Shown: one piece after another, positions 53,748 through 62,342 of the stretch
Position numbering within the stretch: position 1 is the stretch's first letter
Layout of the letters: every line of letters begins with the position of its first letter
Assembly (NCBI RefSeq): GCF_034119865.1
Contig: NZ_CP139421.1
Location: forward strand, 620,001 to 684,000
Direction of reading: 5' to 3'
Source of the DNA: Algoriphagus sp. NG3
GTDB lineage: Bacteria; Bacteroidota; Bacteroidia; Cytophagales; Cyclobacteriaceae
Length of the DNA: 64,000 nucleotides
Program-made: the position numbers and the translations under genes
Notes under the pieces: model-generated
The model's input: only the letters and a program-made list of their open reading frames with translations
What the model was told of the DNA's origin: nothing
The model's database searches: none

Positions 53748-54650
53748 CTAGGATGATTCAATCATTGAAAGATACTTTGTGGGTGTATAACCAGTCTCCT
53801 TCTTAAAAAATCGACTAAAATAGGAAGCGTCATCAAAGCCTAATGCCAGACTTATTTCACTGATGGTCAGCTTTGATTGGAGTAGTAATACCTTAGCTTC
53901 CAAAATAACTATTTCTCTGATAATCTCAGTTGCGGTTTTACCCGTTTCGCTTTTTACTACTTTGTTCAAATGATTTGCCGTAATATTTAGCTGGGAAGCA
54001 TATTCTTTGATGCTAATTTGTAACCTATACTGATCGTATGCTAAGCTTTTAAATTTCAATAAAATATCACTGTTTTTTCTGGGTATCACCTCAGTCTTCT
54101 TAAAAGATAAAAATACCTCGGCTAGTATAGTGGAAATATAATAGGACAGTAAATGATAATCTTTTCCTTCCTTACTTAAAGATTTATATAATAGCAACAC
54201 ACGGTTTAAAAGACACTCTAAATTTTTCGCTTCAGATTCTGGTATGCTTACATGGACTCCATTTAATCGCTGAGTATATAAAATTTCTGAAAATGGATTT
54301 GCTTCAATTATTTCATCTGAAAAGTGACAGTAAAATCCTTCCAAATCAGAGGAAACAGATACAGCACTACTGATAGTGTTTCTCGGGGTAAATAGGAAGT
54401 CGTTCTTTTCGAGTTGATACGAATCTATTCCCAAATAGCCTTTTATACTCCCCTTAGTGATAAACATTAAGTCATTTACAGTTTTCTTGTGCGGAGGCAA
54501 AGGAAGATTCAGCTCGACCTTATCATCTTTAAATGAATGAATAAAGAAGCGGGAGATATTTTCATGATTTACTATCTCATCTGAGTTGTTTCTAATGTAA
54601 GTATTCCTAAATATAGTAGGGCTTAGCGTAGGTATATTCAATCTAGACAT
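53748..54650 (-). CDS. AraC-family transcriptional regulator
   Basis: 300 residues. An N-terminal cupin-like region (about 30-140, with GSIKGYLGIDSYQLEKNDFL) is joined to a C-terminal double helix-turn-helix: ISIKEYASQLNITANHLNKVVKSETG and LTISEISLALGFDDASYFSRFFKKETGYTPTKY. Full length for the family. It probably senses a small ligand. The nearest downstream gene on the same strand encodes a small membrane protein. Confidence 0.88.
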   Translation of the reverse strand: MSRLNIPTLSPTIFRNTYIRNNSDEIVNHENISRFFIHSFKDDKVELNLPLPPHKKTVNDLMFITKGSIKGYLGIDSYQLEKNDFLFTPRNTISSAVSVSSDLEGFYCHFSDEIIEANPFSEILYTQRLNGVHVSIPESEAKNLECLLNRVLLLYKSLSKEGKDYHLLSYYISTILAEVFLSFKKTEVIPRKNSDILLKFKSLAYDQYRLQISIKEYASQLNITANHLNKVVKSETGKTATEIIREIVILEAKVLLLQSKLTISEISLALGFDDASYFSRFFKKETGYTPTKYLSMIESS

Positions 54651-55129
54651 TTCTACAATAGTATTCTATCTTTTATATTTTGAGTGAGTTTAAGTTCCTT
54701 TTATTACTTTAATATAAATGTCATAGTCAAAATGATTAATTAAGTTAAGTAATCGCGGATTGTATTTTTTTTCAGACGATATTATTAAAGGAACACTAGA
54801 TGCCGTTGAAAAAGTTTATCTCTAAAGGTATTCTAAGGTTAAAATAAGAATTTAAGATTTTTATGCGACATATTCGAATCTATGCGGCAGGAAAGTTCAC
54901 CCCATTCTTTTTTAATTTATAACATCTCTGAGTCACAGAATAATCTGAAAGGCATTAAGTCTTATTTGTCCAAATAATTCTCTTTTACAAACCTAAAGGT
55001 GGGAGGCAGACAACGAAGAATCAAGCTAATCTCCCTTCTCCTCCGTCTGTGACACTGACCAAGGCGGGAGCAATTAGCTGTATTCAAAGTATTTAAGATG
55101 CTCTTGCCTCCCCTTCTAGCCATTATCGA
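54651..55129. other. 479-base gap, one possible RNA structure
   Basis: No gene recognised. At 55024-55079 the halves AGCTAAT-CTCCC and GGGAG-CA-ATTAGCT can pair into an interrupted 12-bp stem with a loop of about 30 bases. It is close to the end of the leftward gene at 55130 and is not followed by a clear T run. The rest is AT-rich. Confidence 0.35.
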
Positions 55130-55483
55130 TTACAAGAATGAGTGTGTGCTTAAACTGGTATGCCAAAACCCATCAAAGTATTTCAAACCTGTTCCAATTG
55201 CTCTGTCCATAGTAGCATGTGCAAACAGTATGATCCCTATTAGCATCAATTTTCTGTTTCCTTTGGCTAACCCATATAGTCCGAAAATCACGGCTGCACC
55301 TCTGAAATGAACTATATTATAGGTGACTGCACCTAAGGTGTCGTTTACAAGATACCCTAACATACCCAAATCAGGCAGCATCACTAAGGCAGGGAACCAC
55401 CACCATTTTAAGTTCAAACGTGAGAATAAATGGATGGATCCAAGAAACATAGTTAGTTCTTCAATCTGAATTAAGATTTCCAT
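55130..55483 (-). CDS. DUF4260 family membrane protein
   Basis: 117 residues with three or four hydrophobic segments. The family blocks WWWFPALVMLPDLGMLGYL, AVTYNIVHFRGAAVIFGLYG and ATMDRAIGTGLKYFDGFWHT (conserved DR..G.GLKY) are all there. The function is unknown. It ends close to the gap at 55.1 kb and lies 30 bases from the flavoprotein gene upstream on the same strand, so the two are probably one transcript. Confidence 0.82.
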   Translation of the reverse strand: MEILIQIEELTMFLGSIHLFSRLNLKWWWFPALVMLPDLGMLGYLVNDTLGAVTYNIVHFRGAAVIFGLYGLAKGNRKLMLIGIILFAHATMDRAIGTGLKYFDGFWHTSLSTHSFL

Positions 55484-55513
55484 TGTTGTTGATTTGAAAA
55501 TTTATGTAATGAT

Positions 55514-56083
55514 TTAGTAGATCTTTTTGATTTGATTAATCCAGTTTTCTAAGTGTTTTGGATCAGGTCTATCAGCTTTATCAAAAAAGAAATGTTCAAG
55601 AACTTCTAGCCCGGAGTAGGTATAGATTCCTTTGTCTGAAGTCAGCAGTAACGCTTTCAGCATTCCGATTTCTTCATATTCAGTTTGAGATTTTCCATGG
55701 GTATTTAAAATGATGGCTTTCTTTCCTTCAAGTAACCCTTTTTGAATACCTGCATCGTAGCTGTAGGCAAAACCATAGCTAAAAACCCGGTCAATATACC
55801 CTTTCATTACCGCAGGTAAACCAGTCCACCAGATTGGGTAAATGAAAGAGATGCAGTCCGCCCAGAGGATGAATCCCTGTTCTCGTTTTACATCATCAGC
55901 TACTACTCCCTTTCTTTGCCCGGCCATATCATCGTATGAGATCACGGGATTAAAGTTGATGGCATACAAGTCCCTAACCACTACTTCCAGAGAGTTTTCT
56001 TGGAGTTGTGTTACGACCACATTTTTTAAGTGGTTATTTAAACTGTTGGGATTGGGATGGCAATAAATGATCAAATGTTTCAT
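55514..56083 (-). CDS. NAD(P)H quinone oxidoreductase-like flavoprotein
   Basis: 189 residues from ATG 56083; nine further codons upstream are open but precede a typical start (MKHLIIYCHPNPNS). Flavodoxin-like fold: the phosphate loop HPNPNSLNN, FIYPIWWTGLPAVMKGYIDRVFSYGFAYSY (WWTG...P...KG..DRV, the hallmark of the YwrO/KefF/NQO group) and the LNTHGKS segment. Reduces quinones or similar compounds with two electrons using FMN/FAD. The divergent-side neighbour is an AraC regulator 69 bases upstream on the same strand. Confidence 0.85.
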   Translation of the reverse strand: MKHLIIYCHPNPNSLNNHLKNVVVTQLQENSLEVVVRDLYAINFNPVISYDDMAGQRKGVVADDVKREQGFILWADCISFIYPIWWTGLPAVMKGYIDRVFSYGFAYSYDAGIQKGLLEGKKAIILNTHGKSQTEYEEIGMLKALLLTSDKGIYTYSGLEVLEHFFFDKADRPDPKHLENWINQIKKIY

Positions 56084-56152
56084 CAGTTTTTTTAGTATTA
56101 GATGAAGCAAATGTAGAAGCGGGCTATAGGCTAGAATTGTAAGAAAACGAAA

Positions 56153-56974
56153 TTAGGATATTGGATTGCAGATATCCTGTTGAAACTTCAGGTATTGAGT
56201 AGGAGTGAGATGAATGTAATTTTTGAAGTCGTTAATGAGCTGGCTTTGGTCATAATAGCCACACTCGGCAACTAATTCAAACCAATCTACCTTAGAAGCA
56301 TTGGAAGCTACCTTTTGAATTAGATCTATTGCTTTTAAAAATCTCTGGTAGCGGTTATGTTCTTTGGCAGAGTAGCCAAAGTGTTTTTTATGCTGAAGTT
56401 GAATACTACGTTGGCTCACATTATTTTGACTTGCAATAGATTTTATAGGATTCAAAGCCGGGTCTGGGAAGTTGGCTAATTCTTCTGCAATTTTATTCCG
56501 TTTCACCAGATAAGGCTCACTGAATTTAAGGATGTGATCTACTCTGGCTTTGGAATCATCCATCTTGCTAAGTTCATACCATAAAGCACCGAAGCAATCC
56601 TCGCTTACTAAGTCCTCAGGATTGATAATCAAATTTTCTGAACTAGCAGTGTTGCTAAAGAATCGGTAAAAAGCATCATCCTTAAAGTTGATAGTCAGTA
56701 TTTCAGTATTTGGAGGTAGGGCGTAGTCAAATGCCTGCTTTATTGGGCCGAGAATGAGGTATTTGTCTACTTTTATGCGGATATTTTGTTTGGAAAATAA
56801 ATAGGGTTTTTCTCCGAAATTGAATATTAAGATGGTTTGATAAGAAGGTAGTAGTGTTTTGCTAATGAGCTCATTAGTCTTGTTTTCCGCAAAATAAAAA
56901 TGAGTAAATACTTCTTTAAATCTAGAAGGTATTTCTATCCTATAGTTGTTGTACTTGAGTTTATTTTCTCTCAT
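56153..56974 (-). CDS. AraC-family transcriptional regulator
   Basis: 273 residues. The N-terminal region (about 10-120) is a DUF6597-like/cupin sensor part with NYRIEIPSRFKEVFTHFYFAE. The C-terminus shows the AraC fold: IASQNNVSQRSIQLQHKKHFGYSAKEHNRYQRF and WFELVAECGYYDQSQLINDFKNYIHLTPTQY. Located directly upstream of the flavoprotein and DUF4260 genes on the same strand, so it may be part of, or control, that transcript. Confidence 0.85.
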   Translation of the reverse strand: MRENKLKYNNYRIEIPSRFKEVFTHFYFAENKTNELISKTLLPSYQTILIFNFGEKPYLFSKQNIRIKVDKYLILGPIKQAFDYALPPNTEILTINFKDDAFYRFFSNTASSENLIINPEDLVSEDCFGALWYELSKMDDSKARVDHILKFSEPYLVKRNKIAEELANFPDPALNPIKSIASQNNVSQRSIQLQHKKHFGYSAKEHNRYQRFLKAIDLIQKVASNASKVDWFELVAECGYYDQSQLINDFKNYIHLTPTQYLKFQQDICNPIS

Positions 56975-57608
56975 TCTTTTGCTTACGAAAAACTAAGATA
57001 GCCTAAAACTGAAAGATGGAATGATCTATTTCACCTTTCGCTCTTGCATGTTAGATACTTTTCATGCCGGGTCTTGGAGCCAATGCATACTTGTAGGGAT
57101 TTTACTTTGTGGGATCTTGATCGCAATGTTGATTTCGGCTTCGAAGGTAGTTTCCATGGTGGCTTTGGTTTGATGAATATAAACAGAAATTAAAGCCAGA
57201 AGATTGTATTGAAACCTGGGAATGATGTGATTTTTCTTATCTCTACACAACCCCCAAATAAACAGAATCAGACAGATCTCTTTTTTTCGTCCGGGGTTTT
57301 TCTTGGCTGAAGGCAATCCAGGCATGCCACTTTAGATGCTTGTATTTGGGAAGTAGAGGTAGGGAAAATAACAGGAAGTGGCGGGTATGTGGGGAGGAAA
57401 AGGCTGACTTGTCCCGCAGCGTATCGGGAAGAAGGTCGGGATGAGGTAGAACAACGAACTTTTATCACCCATCCGGCCTTAAATCCGGAAACGACCAAAC
57501 ACCTTTTTATTCTACTACAAGGCAAAACAGTACTGAAAGAGCCCCGAATTTTAACAAATACGTAATAAAATCCCTTTGATATTTAAAGCCAAGGGCTATG
57601 TAATTAAC
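56975..57608. other. 634-base gap with dispersed repeat
   Basis: Two overlapping minus-strand frames of 85-87 codons exist (57062-57325, 57268-57525), but their composition (Ser/Pro/Arg-rich, no family) argues against real genes. The 45-base copy of the dispersed repeat lies at 57361-57405, followed by GTCCCGCAGCGTATCGGGA-type repeat sequence. The gap seems to be decayed repeat DNA. Confidence 0.45.
57361..57405. repeat. 45-base dispersed repeat, copy 2
   Basis: Matches 53097-53139 in the same orientation, with one extra A and one extra G. The two copies bracket the AraC/DUF4260/flavoprotein/AraC gene block. Confidence 0.75.
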
Positions 57609-57743
57609 ATGATTTACTTCTACTTGAATTCTGTAGAAGAAGCCCAAAAAAGAGTGGCGATCAGAGTTGAGAATGGTGGGCACTTTGTGCCAGGCAGTGA
57701 AATTTTCCCCAGATTTGATCTTATAAAGTTCTTTATCGGTTAG
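57609..57743 (+). pseudogene. fragment of a zeta-toxin-like ATPase gene
   Basis: A 44-codon frame (MIYFYLNSVEEAQKRVAIRV, then ENGGHFVPGSEIFPRF). It matches the part of zeta-toxin/predicted-ABC-type ATPases where a strand is followed by a helix with RVA-RV and a GGH-(I/V)P-E-I-RF segment. The P-loop half is absent upstream and the end is cut at 57743 on top of the MocR stop codon, so only the C-terminal third of a lost gene remains. Assignment is from a short match. Confidence 0.45.
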
Positions 57744-59218
57744 ACTAACCCTTTTAGGATTTCCACGCTTTTTGTTAAATCATTCGTAGAACAAGACGCA
57801 AAGCCCAATCTAATCCCGTTATTATTGTAGGTTGGATATTGATGTACTATACCATCGGATATATAAAGTCCTTTATTGTATGCTTTTCGTGACAATTTTA
57901 TAAGATTAGTAGATTTATCAAATTCAGTCCATACAGTCATGCCGCCGTCAGGTATTGAAAAATTTACCACATTGCCTAATTCACTTTGTAATAAGTTGCA
58001 GAAGTAATCTCGTCTTTCTTCATATACAGTCAATGTCCTTCTGAGGTAACGTTGTATTGTCCCGTCATTAATTAGTTCTGCCATTGCATTGTCTAAAATA
58101 TGGTCGCCTTGCCTATCAAGCAATACGCGCACATTGGCCAGATGCTTAATTACATTTTCGGAAGCAGCTAAATACCCCATACGAAAAGCAGGAGAAAAAC
58201 TTTTACTAAAGGAACCGCAATAAATGACCATTCCATTTTCATTAGCGCTAGCAAGAGGTAGTAACGGACGACGATTGTAATGAAAATCAAAATCGTAGTC
58301 ATCTTCAAAAATGATAAATCCATATTCGTTTGCCAATTGTAGTAATTCTAATCTTCGGTCAATACGAAGCGAAACTGTTGTAGGGTAATGATGATGAGGG
58401 GTCACATACACCATTCTTACCTTTCTTCGCTTACATATTTTCTTCAGTTCATCAACAACCAAACCGTGTTCATCTACCGGAATTCCGATATGTTTTGCTT
58501 TAGCATGTACAAAATTATGTTCGGAACGTTGCCACCCTGGAATACCTGACACTACCACATCGCCCGGATTAATGAGGGCCGTACAAATAAGGTTAATTCC
58601 CATCAAAGTGCCCCTGACAGATAGTATATTCTTTTGGGTGGTTTTTAAGCCCCTTGTTTCGTTCAAATAATGGGATATTGCTTCCTTATAAAACTCTGAA
58701 CCATCTGGAAAGCTATAACTTCCAAATTTGTGGTAAAGACCACCTCGTGTAAGTTGGTTGCGGTATGCCCTGTATAATTCTTTAAGCGGAGCTAATTTAG
58801 GGTCAGGATAGCCATCATCCAGATGGAATTCAGTGGTAGGTACAAAATATGGGTTGGACAAATGCTGTTTTTCATTGAGGGTGAAACCTGCTGTTTTTTG
58901 GGCTTTATTGATAGGGGTATTTTGAAGATTTTTAGGTTCAAGCTCTGGAATGTGCAATGAAACAAAAGTGCCGCGGCCCACAAAACTTTCCAGCCAGCCC
59001 TGCATCTGTAGTTCCTCAAATGCTTTCGCCACAGTAATCCGGTTAATCTTCAATAGGCTTGCCACATCTCTGGTTGAGGGTAGTCTCTGACCTGTCTTGA
59101 GATGCCCGTTTTTAATCAAAGTCAGTATCCCATCAGACAACTGAAGATAGATTGCTCGTGTATCTTCAGGATTTAATTTCATACGGCTAAATACACCTTT
59201 GACAATTGGACTATCCAT
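57740..59218 (-). CDS. MocR-type regulator (GntR helix-turn-helix fused to aminotransferase domain)
   Basis: 492 residues. Winged helix at about 20-85 (LKTGQRLPSTRDVASLLKINRITVAKAFEEL). The rest is a fold-type I aminotransferase domain with FEDDYDFDFHYN (contacting the PLP ring) and CGSFSKSFSPAFRMGY, with the PLP lysine at about 339. MocR proteins bind PLP or an amine-PLP adduct and switch a neighbouring gene; PdxR is one. It is divergent from the interrupted SMR gene and the PaiA/PaiB-like genes, so these are the likely regulon. A shorter start at Met13 is possible. Confidence 0.9.
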   Translation of the reverse strand: MDSPIVKGVFSRMKLNPEDTRAIYLQLSDGILTLIKNGHLKTGQRLPSTRDVASLLKINRITVAKAFEELQMQGWLESFVGRGTFVSLHIPELEPKNLQNTPINKAQKTAGFTLNEKQHLSNPYFVPTTEFHLDDGYPDPKLAPLKELYRAYRNQLTRGGLYHKFGSYSFPDGSEFYKEAISHYLNETRGLKTTQKNILSVRGTLMGINLICTALINPGDVVVSGIPGWQRSEHNFVHAKAKHIGIPVDEHGLVVDELKKICKRRKVRMVYVTPHHHYPTTVSLRIDRRLELLQLANEYGFIIFEDDYDFDFHYNRRPLLPLASANENGMVIYCGSFSKSFSPAFRMGYLAASENVIKHLANVRVLLDRQGDHILDNAMAELINDGTIQRYLRRTLTVYEERRDYFCNLLQSELGNVVNFSIPDGGMTVWTEFDKSTNLIKLSRKAYNKGLYISDGIVHQYPTYNNNGIRLGFASCSTNDLTKSVEILKGLV

Positions 59219-59363
59219 TTTATTAAAATTGGCCTGTAAATATGATCCAATATAGGATTAATTTTGACTTATTAATAAAGGGAAAAGTAAGCCGAGTTGT
59301 GAAAAAAGAAAATACAGAATGGATAAACTATGAATGGCGTGTTTAATAACTAAATAATATATT

Positions 59364-59960
59364 ATGAATTGGGTATTCTTGATTGTTGCAGGACTATTTG
59401 AAGTGGGGTTTGCATTCTGTTTGGGTAAAGCGAAAGAAACATCAGGCACAGAAATGTACTTAGGGCTTGCTGAAAAAGTCTCAGGCATGCTAGATTCAAG
59501 GCGGACGAATAAAGATGTATGCTTATACTTCGAATGAGGCCAACGTAGAAGATGGTATGCCTGAGGCTAGCTTAAAAATTCCGATTTTGGGATTTTTTGG
59601 TGCATGGATATAGACCTATTGTCGTTAGAAAGCTTGCACTTGCAGAAAAGCAGCTCACATGAAAAATGGGCTAATCACTCTAAATGATAGCTTTTTATCT
59701 AATAATTGGCGTTTTTCAGCATGCCCTACTTATGGTACGTTGGTTTTTTAGTGGCAATATGTATCAGTATGGGACTGCTCATTAAAGCTACACAAGCATT
59801 GCCTATAGGAACTGCTTATGCAATTTGGACAGGAATTGGAGCAGTAGGAACAGTGTTGGTTGGTGTTTTGGTATTTAAAGAACCTGCCACTTTCATGCGG
59901 TTACTCTTCATTTCCACATTAATAGCCTCAATCATAGGTCTTAAAGTAGTGTCCCACTAA
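59364..59960 (+). pseudogene. SMR family multidrug exporter gene interrupted by a mobile element
   Basis: Bases 59364-59462 encode the first 33 residues (MNWVFLIVAGLFEVGFAFCL, with the essential Glu13) and 59733-59960 the last 75 residues (WYVGFLVAICISMGLL, then GTAYAIWTGIGAVGT). Removing the element and one copy of the six-base target duplication joins the parts in frame into a 108-residue, four-helix SugE/EmrE-type protein with no missing residue. In the present sequence the frame runs into the element and stops at 59535-59537, so no functional exporter can be made. It is transcribed divergently from the MocR gene and followed by a GNAT gene 23 bases later. Confidence 0.9.
59463..59726. mobile_element. 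264-base MITE-like element
   Basis: The element has imperfect 18-base terminal inverted repeats: GGGCTTGCTGAAAAAGTC at 59463-59480, and the complement of GGGCATGCTGAAAAACGC at 59709-59726, 15 of 18 matching. It is flanked by the direct repeat TACTTA (59457-59462 and 59727-59732), a six-base target duplication. There is no transposase frame, so it must be moved by an enzyme encoded elsewhere. A 9-base inner inverted repeat (59480-59488 with 59557-59565) is also present. The IS family cannot be named without a search. Confidence 0.88.
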
Positions 59961-59983
59961 AACAGTTCAAACAAGTAAAAAAT

Positions 59984-60502
59984 ATGGAAAATATAGAAAT
60001 CAGCAGGGTGACGGCGAGCGATATTAAACTATTGCAGGAAATAGGCAGAAAAACCTTTTACGAAACTTTTTCGGTCGGCAATACCAAAGAGGATATGATG
60101 AAGTATTTAGAAGAGGGATTTTCTGAAGAGAAACTGACGTCTGAACTCAATAGCGAGTATTCTGAATTTTACTTTGCAGTCACTGATGATAAAGTTGTCG
60201 GTTATCTGAAACTAAACTTCGGTGGTTCCCAAACTGAATTGCAAGACAGCATCAGTCTTGAAATAGAAAGGATCTATGTACTACAGCAATACCACGGAAA
60301 AAAGATTGGCCAAGTGCTCTATGAGAAAGCAATTCAGGTAGCAAAAGATAAAAAAGTGGATTACGTATGGTTGGGAGTTTGGGAAGAAAATCCAAGAGCC
60401 ATACGCTTTTATCAGAAAAACGGATTTGTAGAATTTGACAAGCATATTTTCAGACTAGGGCATGATGAACAGACCGATATCATGATGAAAAAGTTTTTGT
60501 AA
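59984..60502 (+). CDS. GNAT N-acetyltransferase (PaiA-like)
   Basis: 172 residues, a complete GNAT fold: IEISRVTASDIKLLQEIGRKTFYETF at the start, the acetyl-CoA loop QQYHGKKIGQVLYEKAIQVA (Q/R-x-x-G-x-G/A type) at about 100-119, and the end WLGVWEENPRAIRFYQKNGFVEFDKHIFRLG. PaiA-type enzymes acetylate polyamines such as spermidine. The next gene encodes a PaiB-like protein 13 bases downstream, which supports this reading. Confidence 0.82.
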   Translation: MENIEISRVTASDIKLLQEIGRKTFYETFSVGNTKEDMMKYLEEGFSEEKLTSELNSEYSEFYFAVTDDKVVGYLKLNFGGSQTELQDSISLEIERIYVLQQYHGKKIGQVLYEKAIQVAKDKKVDYVWLGVWEENPRAIRFYQKNGFVEFDKHIFRLGHDEQTDIMMKKFL

Positions 60503-60515
60503 TAGACGTATTACT

Positions 60516-61121
60516 ATGTACACACCCAACCATTTTCGGTTTAAGGATAACGCAGAAAAAATTGCTTTTATGAAGCAATACAGCTTTGCTACCATTATAA
60601 CGGTCAAAGAGAATCTTCCTATTGCAACCCAGTTGCCATTTTTTATAGACAACAGTTCGGATAGACTGATATTGAGTTCGCACTTTGCAGTAGCCAACGA
60701 GCAGAGCAGATATATAGAAGCAAATACTTCACTGGTCATTTTCACTGAACCACATGCCTATATTTCGCCCGTACATTACGACAAGCGGGAAAGTGTACCC
60801 ACTTGGGATTACATTGCGGTACATGCCTACGGAAAAGCAAAAGTTGTTGTAGAAGAAGCTGCTAAAATCAAAGCATTGGAGCAAATGATAAAATTCTATG
60901 AGAAAGACTATTTGCGCCAATGGGACAGTCTGCCTGATAAATTCAAAAAGGGAATGATGAGGGGAATTGTCGCATTTGAATTGGAGATAACCGAGTTGCA
61001 GGGACAAAAGAAGTTAAGCCAGAACAAAACAGAAGTTGAGCGAAAACGCATAATGGAGCATTTGGAAAAAAGTGAAAATACAACGGAAAAAGAAATTGCA
61101 GATTGCATGAAAAAAATGTAA
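60516..61121 (+). CDS. PaiB-like FMN-binding protein
   Basis: 201 residues. MYTPNHFRFKDNAEKIAFMKQYSFATIIT and LPIATQLPFFID, then LSSHFAVANEQ and ISPVHYDKRESVPTWDYIAVHAYGKA, are the PaiB blocks (split-barrel flavin-binding fold). Bacillus PaiB was described as a negative transcriptional regulator of sporulation and protease genes; the FMN-binding fold suggests a redox or enzymatic role. It is co-transcribed with the GNAT gene. A charged tail (KSENTTEKEIADCMKKM) is longer than in compact relatives. Confidence 0.85.
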   Translation: MYTPNHFRFKDNAEKIAFMKQYSFATIITVKENLPIATQLPFFIDNSSDRLILSSHFAVANEQSRYIEANTSLVIFTEPHAYISPVHYDKRESVPTWDYIAVHAYGKAKVVVEEAAKIKALEQMIKFYEKDYLRQWDSLPDKFKKGMMRGIVAFELEITELQGQKKLSQNKTEVERKRIMEHLEKSENTTEKEIADCMKKM

Positions 61122-61142
61122 CAGTTATGAAATTGAAGCCCT

Positions 61143-61592
61143 ATGGAAATAAAAAGTTCAATTAAGGCAAGGATTAAAGGCTTGGTAATACTGTTCTTAT
61201 GGCCTTTGTTTTTTTGTAATGCTCAGTCAAACACTGTTGTCCATTTATCCTACAATATTAAAGAACCTTTCAAGTCGGTAAGGAAAATTGAAAACCTGAA
61301 TGGGGATATTAATTTCCATATTGACAACGAATATTTTCGATATCAAGAAGGCAAAGATGAGATCAGTAGAATAGCACTGGCTTGCCTTGAAGATATTGAA
61401 ATCATCGATATCGGAGCACTTCTAACATTGTCCCATCAAAAGAAAAGGGAATTGTTGGAAAAAGAAAAAAAAACAAGCGTTATCCATGTTTTGACAAAAG
61501 ATCAGACTTTCGACAAAATCTATCTGTATGAAAAAACTGAATTAGGTACCATCGAAAGATATGAGGTCAGGTGGATTGAAAAAATTGAGTGA
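61143..61592 (+). CDS. secreted hypothetical protein
   Basis: 149 residues. A signal-like N-terminus (GLVILFLWPLFFCNAQSNTV) is followed by a soluble, charged region with alternating strands and a helix (LSHQKKRELLEKEKK). No family recognised. It lies 21 bases after paiB on the same strand and has the same low GC content as the GNAT and PaiB genes, so it may have been acquired with them. Confidence 0.6.
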   Translation: MEIKSSIKARIKGLVILFLWPLFFCNAQSNTVVHLSYNIKEPFKSVRKIENLNGDINFHIDNEYFRYQEGKDEISRIALACLEDIEIIDIGALLTLSHQKKRELLEKEKKTSVIHVLTKDQTFDKIYLYEKTELGTIERYEVRWIEKIE

Positions 61593-61803
61593 ATAAACGG
61601 GATTGGAATTTTAAAATCTCCCTCACTTTTCCTCCGATTTCCCCAAAAAGTACCCTAGGGCCGAGCCTGTCCCGATGAGCATGGCGATATCGGGAAGAAG
61701 GATGGGATGAGGTAAGAAAGCCAATTGCAAATTGGTAAGGATATTAGGGTGAAGTTACAAACTTCACCCAGTCACCCCGAAAGATGTGACTACACCGAGG
61801 GGG

Positions 61804-62262
61804 GGACTTTCATTCGGTGGTCTTATTGCTGTTGAAGTGGCTAAACAAATTGATGCCCAACAAGTAATTTTAATTGCTTCGGCTAAAACAAAAAGTGATA
61901 TTCCATTTTACTATCGTTTCGCTGGGCGACTTGGACTTCACAGACTTTTGCCTACAGGACTTTTAAAAAGCTCAAACTTTGTCACAAACTGGTTTTTTGG
62001 GACCAGCTCGACATTTGATAAGCAGCTATTAAAGCAAATTCTTAATGATACCCACCCGGCTTTTTTGAAGTGGGCAATTGACAAAGTAACATGCTGGACA
62101 AACCAAACTCAGACCAAGAATATATTTCATATTCACGGCACAAGCGACAGAATTTTACCTTTGAGTTTTATAAAATGTGATCAGACAGTTAAAAACGGTG
62201 GACATTTAATGACACTTAACAAAGCGGACCAACTGAATAACATAATAAAACAACAAATATGA
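61804..62262 (+). pseudogene. C-terminal part of an alpha/beta-hydrolase gene
   Basis: Recognisable homology begins abruptly at GLSFGGLIAVEVAKQ, the nucleophile elbow (G-x-S-x-G) of a roughly 230-residue hydrolase. It continues to FHIHGTSDRILP (acid) and KNGGHLMTLNKA (histidine) and a normal stop. About 80-90 residues, including the oxyanion strand, are missing; in their place lies repeat sequence, and the frame upstream (from GTG 61786) is unrelated. The fragment cannot fold as an enzyme. The next fragment overlaps its stop by four bases (ATGA). Confidence 0.75.
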
Positions 62263-62342
62263 CGGACGAAGGAAAAAATGGGGATATCAGTCATTTTGCA
62301 AATGCGTGGGAGTGCTTCTATGACCGTGAAGTTACAAATTGA
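62259..62342 (+). pseudogene. 5' stub of a gene cut by repeat sequence
   Basis: Starts with ATG overlapping the hydrolase stop (ATGA). It reads MTDEGKNGDISHFANAWECF, then YDREVTN and a stop. The last six codons coincide with the right-hand repeat copy. This is what remains of the start of a gene that once followed the hydrolase in an operon. The family cannot be told from 27 residues. Confidence 0.4.

Noticed and set aside
57062-57525. Two overlapping minus-strand frames of 85-87 codons
   Set aside because: Low-complexity composition, no recognisable domain, and one covers a dispersed repeat.
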